Source of the DNA: JAVBLW01 sp031553215
GTDB taxonomy: Bacteria > Bacillota_I > Bacilli_A > Acholeplasmatales > Anaeroplasmataceae
Length of the DNA: 48,256 bases
Direction of reading: 5' to 3'
Assembly (NCBI GenBank): GCA_031553215.1
Contig: JAVBLW010000019.1
Coordinates: 1 to 48,256 of the forward strand
The notes beneath the pieces are model-generated. The model searched no databases. It was not told the origin of the DNA and worked only from the letters and a program-made list of their open reading frames with translations. The position numbers and the translations under genes are program-made. This document shows positions 44,618-48,256 of this stretch, piece by piece (the stretch's first letter is position 1; each line of letters starts with the position of its first letter).

Positions 44618-44779
44618 AGGCATAATAAAAAGCCTAACGCATACACACATGGCGTAGTTTTAGTGTTAGGCCTAATTGATAAAAATTTTACTCAAATTAT
44701 TATTTATTATAAAGACTTTTACCGGTAGAAGAAATTATAATACTTAGTATTTTGTGTCTAGTTTTTAGCTATTATGCCT
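44618..44779 (-). promoter_or_regulatory. Structured leader of the RNase III operon
   Basis: On the minus strand AGGCATAATA (44779-44770) at the predicted 5' end is a perfect ten-base complement of TATTATGCCT (44627-44618). Between them lies a terminator-like hairpin, GCCTAAC (44671-44665) with GTTAGGC (44638-44632) plus inner ACGC/GCGT, followed by five T. The ribosome binding site of the RNase III gene comes about 20 bases after the closing arm. It could be an attenuator, an RNase III-cleaved autoregulatory stem, or a separate RNA of about 150 nt. No known RNA family recognised. Confidence 0.6.
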
Positions 44780-44785
44780 AATGTT

Positions 44786-44814
44786 AGTATATCATTTCTT
44801 TAACAAATTGTAAA
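44786..44814 (-). promoter_or_regulatory. Promoter of the RNase III operon
   Basis: Minus-strand TTTACA (44814-44809), a 17-base spacer and TATACT (44791-44786). The expected start is about 44779, the first base of the leader's closing stem. Confidence 0.7.
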
Positions 44815-44844
44815 TGTTTTTTCTTGTAATTTTATTTTAATAAT

Positions 44845-44891
44845 AAACCCCATAAGTTTTCTAATTTTAATCAGTTAAACTTATGGGGTTT
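44845..44891 (-). terminator. Long hairpin after the surface protein gene
   Basis: AAACCCCATAAGTTT (44845-44859) and AAACTTATGGGGTTT (44877-44891) form a perfect 15-pair stem with a 17-base loop. The following T-tract is modest on either strand (TTTATTATT on minus). It lies about 95 bases after the surface protein stop and just upstream of the RNase III promoter, so it probably insulates the two units. The rest of the gap (44892-44985) shows only a weaker hairpin (44906-44928). Confidence 0.7.
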
Positions 44892-44985
44892 TATATATGA
44901 TCTTTTAATCTAATGAAAGAATAGATTATCCTTTTTAATACTTATAAGTACATTAAGATAAATTAACTATATCACAATTTTGTTT

Positions 44986-47900
44986 CTATATAATAACAAC
45001 TTCATTTTCTTCTGCTATGTAATTTGATAAGCTAGTAATAAATTTATCACTACCTGAGAATGTACCACCACTAATTACTATTGTATTTGCAGAAACACCT
45101 GAATAGAAATTAGCAAAGTTTGCATTTGTTAAATTAGTGTATGTTCCATCATAAATATTTAATTTTGCATAATCAGAACAGATATATGCAGTAACATTTG
45201 CGGCTCCAGCTTTCTTTTCAAAAGATCCACCGTAAACATTTATCGTTCCTTCTTCTAGATAGAAGATATAGTATGAATTAGTACCTGTAGTTCCAAGTGC
45301 ATATTCTCCATCATATACATTAATAGTTCCTTCAATTAATGCGAATATACCATGATAATTTCCATCAACTTTTGCATTTTCAACGTTTAATATAGCATTT
45401 GATGATGCACTAAGTAATACATATGAATATGAATATCCTGATTTGTAATATCCACCTTTAAATTCTCCACCTTTTATTGTAGCTAAATTAAAGTTTCTAA
45501 CTGCTGCACCTGTGCTAGCTGTAGATGAATAAGTACTTTGTGTACCATAGTCTATTACACCTGAATTTCCGTATGTTCCACTTAAAACCGTTAATGTACC
45601 GAAATTAACTAATGTATCGCTATATCCTCTAACATTTGTTACATTGTACATTTTACCAGTTTTAGTTTCACTTGAATCTAATACTGTCAAATTTCCTTTG
45701 TTAACAATTGAAGAGATAGAGTTCATTTGAACACCATTAGCTTTATCAATTAATAATCCTTCTGAAGCATAAATAATGAATGAGTATCCGTTCAAATCAA
45801 ATATTACATTTACAGATTCATCTATAATTACAAAGGCTTCTAGAGTTAAATCTTCATAGTCTTCTTCCCATTGAGTTGTACAATTTTGTTGAACTATTTC
45901 AAGATAGCTTACCTTAACAAATGATTCTAAATTTGAAATTATAATATCATTTTCTAAAATAACGGTTGTATTTGTATTTAATGCAAGTGCCAATTCACTG
46001 GCATTTGTTACATAATACTTGATAACATTATTTTGAGATTTTATAGTACTATTGTTAAATTCATTTATTCCGTAGATTGCTACAGTTGAATAACAAGTAC
46101 CCTTTGTAGCTATTTCTTCTATTGCATAACGATTTAAACTTTCAAATGTACATTCTATAATTGTTACATTTAATGTATCTGTATAACCTTGTGCACTATC
46201 AATTGTTAATGCATTTCCAGTAGAGCTTATTCCGTTTGCATTATAAACTGGTTCTTTAGAACTTCCTGTTGCTATAAATGTACAATCATTAAATTCGTAT
46301 GTACCACTCTTTAAATAAGCCCCATCATTACCTTTAAATATACAGTTTTCAAAACTATAATTATAATTTGCTGGTAAGTATGCTCCAATTCCAGTGGCTT
46401 CAAATGTTGTATTTGTTGCTACGATTGTAGCCCCTTCATAACTTCCATTTGTTTGGAATGAAACATTATTACCTTTGAATGTAATGTTATTTATTGTCAC
46501 TTTAACGTTATCATCACCTACAACAAATAAACCTGTTTTTGTTTCAGTTATACTTGATGTAGAAATAATTGATTTTGTATTAGATGTATTAACTAAACTA
46601 ACATCTACTTTTCCACCATAATAATTATAAGTAGAATTATAATTTGATATTTGTAATCCATTTGTTGTAGAAATTGTTCTTCCATTTAGATCAAGAGTTA
46701 TAATCAAATCTCTTGAATTTGCAGTGCTAGAATTCCATTTATAAGAGTACAATGTCACATCTTGAGTAGGAGTATATTCTAATAACAAATAAATATTAAT
46801 TATATCTTTATAAACACCAGATCCTGTTGCTTGATTGAAAGAGTTTAAATCTTTTACTGTCCATACTATTTTAGAATTTTCTGATTTAATACCTTTAGCA
46901 GCATTATTATAATAGAAATATCCAATTATATTTATATTAGCATTTGAAGTTCCTTTAGTTGCTATTTCTTCAATAGCATATCCACTTGCTGAAGCTACTT
47001 TATTCCAATTAGTATTGCTATTTGCAAATGTCACATCTAATACATTAGAATATCCACAAGAATCTACAGTTATAGCATTACCAGTTGGATTACATCCACT
47101 TCCATTATAAGTCGGTGCATAATATGTATTACCTGTAGCCGTAAAATTACAATTTAAATAATAGTGTGTACCACTCTTGATATATAAACCATCGTATCCT
47201 GTAAATGTACAATTTGTAAATTTATAATCATAAGTAGCAGCTAAATATGAACCAACAGATTCTGTAGCATCTACACCTTCAAATGTACAGTTTAATGCTT
47301 CTATTTGGGCACCAGTATATGAACCGTTTGTATATAAACCACCATAATATGCAATAAATTTTATATTATTTAAAGTAACGTTTAAATTTTCATTACCAAA
47401 TACACATAAACCATAATAAATAGATGATGCTGTACCACCAATATACCCTGTAGTTTTTGAATTAGAAATTGTTATATTTGCTAAATAATTAGAATTTTCA
47501 TTTCTAATGTTTAATTGATTTAATATACTAAATCCATTTAAATCTATTTCAATATTAAGATTTTTTTCTATAAGATTAGCATTTATATTAATTGCAGATG
47601 AACTATCAATATCTGCTAATAATATTATTTTACTTGCGTATGGTAGTGCATCATTAAACTCTAAAAGGTTATTAACATATGCAGTTGACGATACTTCAAT
47701 ATAAATGTTTGCTGTAAAATCACCATATGATACAACCACTTTTTCATCTGTTATAGATAATGTTGTTAAATCGAATGATAAATCATCCATTGGAATAACT
47801 TCTTTAGTTCCATCATTATATACAGCTTTTACTACTAATCCTGTAGGATCAAATGTTTGTCCTTCAATATATGATAATGTCGTTGGATTGGTAGCTATTT

Positions 47901-48256
47901 CTATAGATTCTATAACCTTTTCAACAGTAATAGTCACACTATTTGATGCAGCACTATTTGTGTTAATTAAAGTATTAGCACTAACCGCAACTACAGTAAT
48001 AACATAATTACCTGGAGTTTTGCTTGAAACAGTATATGATAGTGTTGTTTGTTCTGCTTGAGCATTCCCATTTATTGAAACAATATATCCTTTTGCCCCA
48101 GAGATAATATTCCAACTTACTATATTATCAATTTTACTAATTACAGGCGCAGTTAAAGGAACTGCTTCTTTAATATATGTAACAGATGTTGAGGCATTAC
48201 TATCCTTATATCCGGTACCTTTGGCGATTACAGTAATAACATAATTACCTGCATTC
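44986..48256 (-). CDS. Large surface protein, C-terminal part (5' end outside window)
   Basis: The frame is open from the right edge (first full codon ends at 48255), giving 1089 visible residues, so the GTG at 47937 is internal. In order: two Fn3-like repeats (each ending NYVITV plus a short linker; one contains VSWNIISGAKGYIVSING), a Big_3-type Ig-like domain (IESIEIATNPTTLSYIEGQ... to about YIEVSS), then two long copies of a right-handed beta-helix-like module, both with NCTF/NC.F repeats, YIKSGT or YLKSGT and IEEIATKGT, and a third glycine-rich module (TINVYGG, LNIYDG, IVISGG). It ends IAEENEVVII with no LPxTG motif or membrane anchor; anchoring is probably N-terminal. Likely an exported adhesin or glycan-binding protein. 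Confidence 0.8.
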   Translation of the reverse strand, partial: NAGNYVITVIAKGTGYKDSNASTSVTYIKEAVPLTAPVISKIDNIVSWNIISGAKGYIVSINGNAQAEQTTLSYTVSSKTPGNYVITVVAVSANTLINTNSAASNSVTITVEKVIESIEIATNPTTLSYIEGQTFDPTGLVVKAVYNDGTKEVIPMDDLSFDLTTLSITDEKVVVSYGDFTANIYIEVSSTAYVNNLLEFNDALPYASKIILLADIDSSSAININANLIEKNLNIEIDLNGFSILNQLNIRNENSNYLANITISNSKTTGYIGGTASSIYYGLCVFGNENLNVTLNNIKFIAYYGGLYTNGSYTGAQIEALNCTFEGVDATESVGSYLAATYDYKFTNCTFTGYDGLYIKSGTHYYLNCNFTATGNTYYAPTYNGSGCNPTGNAITVDSCGYSNVLDVTFANSNTNWNKVASASGYAIEEIATKGTSNANINIIGYFYYNNAAKGIKSENSKIVWTVKDLNSFNQATGSGVYKDIINIYLLLEYTPTQDVTLYSYKWNSSTANSRDLIITLDLNGRTISTTNGLQISNYNSTYNYYGGKVDVSLVNTSNTKSIISTSSITETKTGLFVVGDDNVKVTINNITFKGNNVSFQTNGSYEGATIVATNTTFEATGIGAYLPANYNYSFENCIFKGNDGAYLKSGTYEFNDCTFIATGSSKEPVYNANGISSTGNALTIDSAQGYTDTLNVTIIECTFESLNRYAIEEIATKGTCYSTVAIYGINEFNNSTIKSQNNVIKYYVTNASELALALNTNTTVILENDIIISNLESFVKVSYLEIVQQNCTTQWEEDYEDLTLEAFVIIDESVNVIFDLNGYSFIIYASEGLLIDKANGVQMNSISSIVNKGNLTVLDSSETKTGKMYNVTNVRGYSDTLVNFGTLTVLSGTYGNSGVIDYGTQSTYSSTASTGAAVRNFNLATIKGGEFKGGYYKSGYSYSYVLLSASSNAILNVENAKVDGNYHGIFALIEGTINVYDGEYALGTTGTNSYYIFYLEEGTINVYGGSFEKKAGAANVTAYICSDYAKLNIYDGTYTNLTNANFANFYSGVSANTIVISGGTFSGSDKFITSLSNYIAEENEVVII

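Noticed and set aside
44618..44779. Miniature inverted-repeat element (10-bp terminal repeats)
   Set aside because: No target duplication is visible and the repeat start coincides with a predicted transcription start, so an RNA stem explains it better.
47937..47939. GTG at 47937 as start of the surface protein
   Set aside because: The same frame continues without a stop to the window edge and encodes Fn3-like repeats, so this codon is internal.
1..48256. Mycoplasma-type code with TGA as tryptophan
   Set aside because: TGA is used as a stop (for example hom and yqzL) and tryptophans in conserved motifs are TGG.
45000..48256. CRISPR-like or simple tandem repeats
   Set aside because: The repetition is at protein level (beta-helix modules) with diverged DNA and no regular spacers.

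Overview
The window is a very AT-rich (roughly 30% GC by eye) chromosomal segment of a Gram-positive-type bacterium using the standard code (TGA ends several genes and Trp is TGG). The gene order yqfC-yqfD-phoH-ybeY-cdd-era-yqzL-recO is the Bacillota order. Full-length murein genes (murB, murG, ftsW, ftsZ), a ClpB without its N-domain as in Mollicutes, and leftovers of sporulation gene sets (YqfC, YqfD) point to a reduced, walled Bacilli lineage near Erysipelotrichales/RF39-type gut bacteria. That placement is inference.

Layout. 1-9.7 kb: a candidate small structured RNA at the left edge, clpB, an rlmI-like methyltransferase with an asymmetric heterodimeric ABC exporter, pepS, a cytidylate-kinase-like gene and one orphan. 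9.7-11 kb: tRNA-Glu under a near-consensus promoter, ridA, mtnN. 11.1-16.4 kb: threonine operon thrC-thrB-hom-aspartate kinase-ACT protein. 16.4-22.8 kb: ylmH, a small membrane protein and the conserved yqfC-to-recO block, including a 48-residue yqzL that overlaps recO. 22.8-33.1 kb: cell-wall/division genes, but split. ftsW-murG and murB-ftsZ, which normally belong to one dcw cluster, are separated by about 6 kb of unrelated genes: two membrane proteins (one an HTH-membrane fusion), a DUF4062 protein, a MazG-type pyrophosphohydrolase, a LysR regulator and a divergent citrate synthase.

33.3-44.8 kb looks like a defence/accessory island: a 763-residue membrane protein of unknown family, a Sau3AI-like restriction endonuclease, a divergent C5 cytosine methyltransferase with GATC sites inside its predicted promoter, a 1092-residue SF2 helicase with a predicted C-terminal PD-(D/E)xK-like nuclease, and a compact operon of RNase III with two dsRNA-binding domains, a membrane-anchored zinc ribbon and a RES-domain protein. 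That operon is preceded by a strong promoter and a structured leader whose first ten bases pair with ten bases just upstream of the RNase III ribosome binding site. This is the best candidate here for an undescribed system. 45-48.3 kb: the C-terminal 1089 residues of a large surface protein (Fn3-like repeats, an Ig-like domain, duplicated beta-helix modules) whose start lies outside the window.

Most genes are on the minus strand; only clpB, tRNA-Glu, ridA, citrate synthase and the methyltransferase are on plus. Intrinsic terminators mark most transcription-unit ends. Many starts were moved from the longest open frame to an ATG or TTG placed 4-10 bases after a GGAGG- or GGTGAT-type ribosome binding site.
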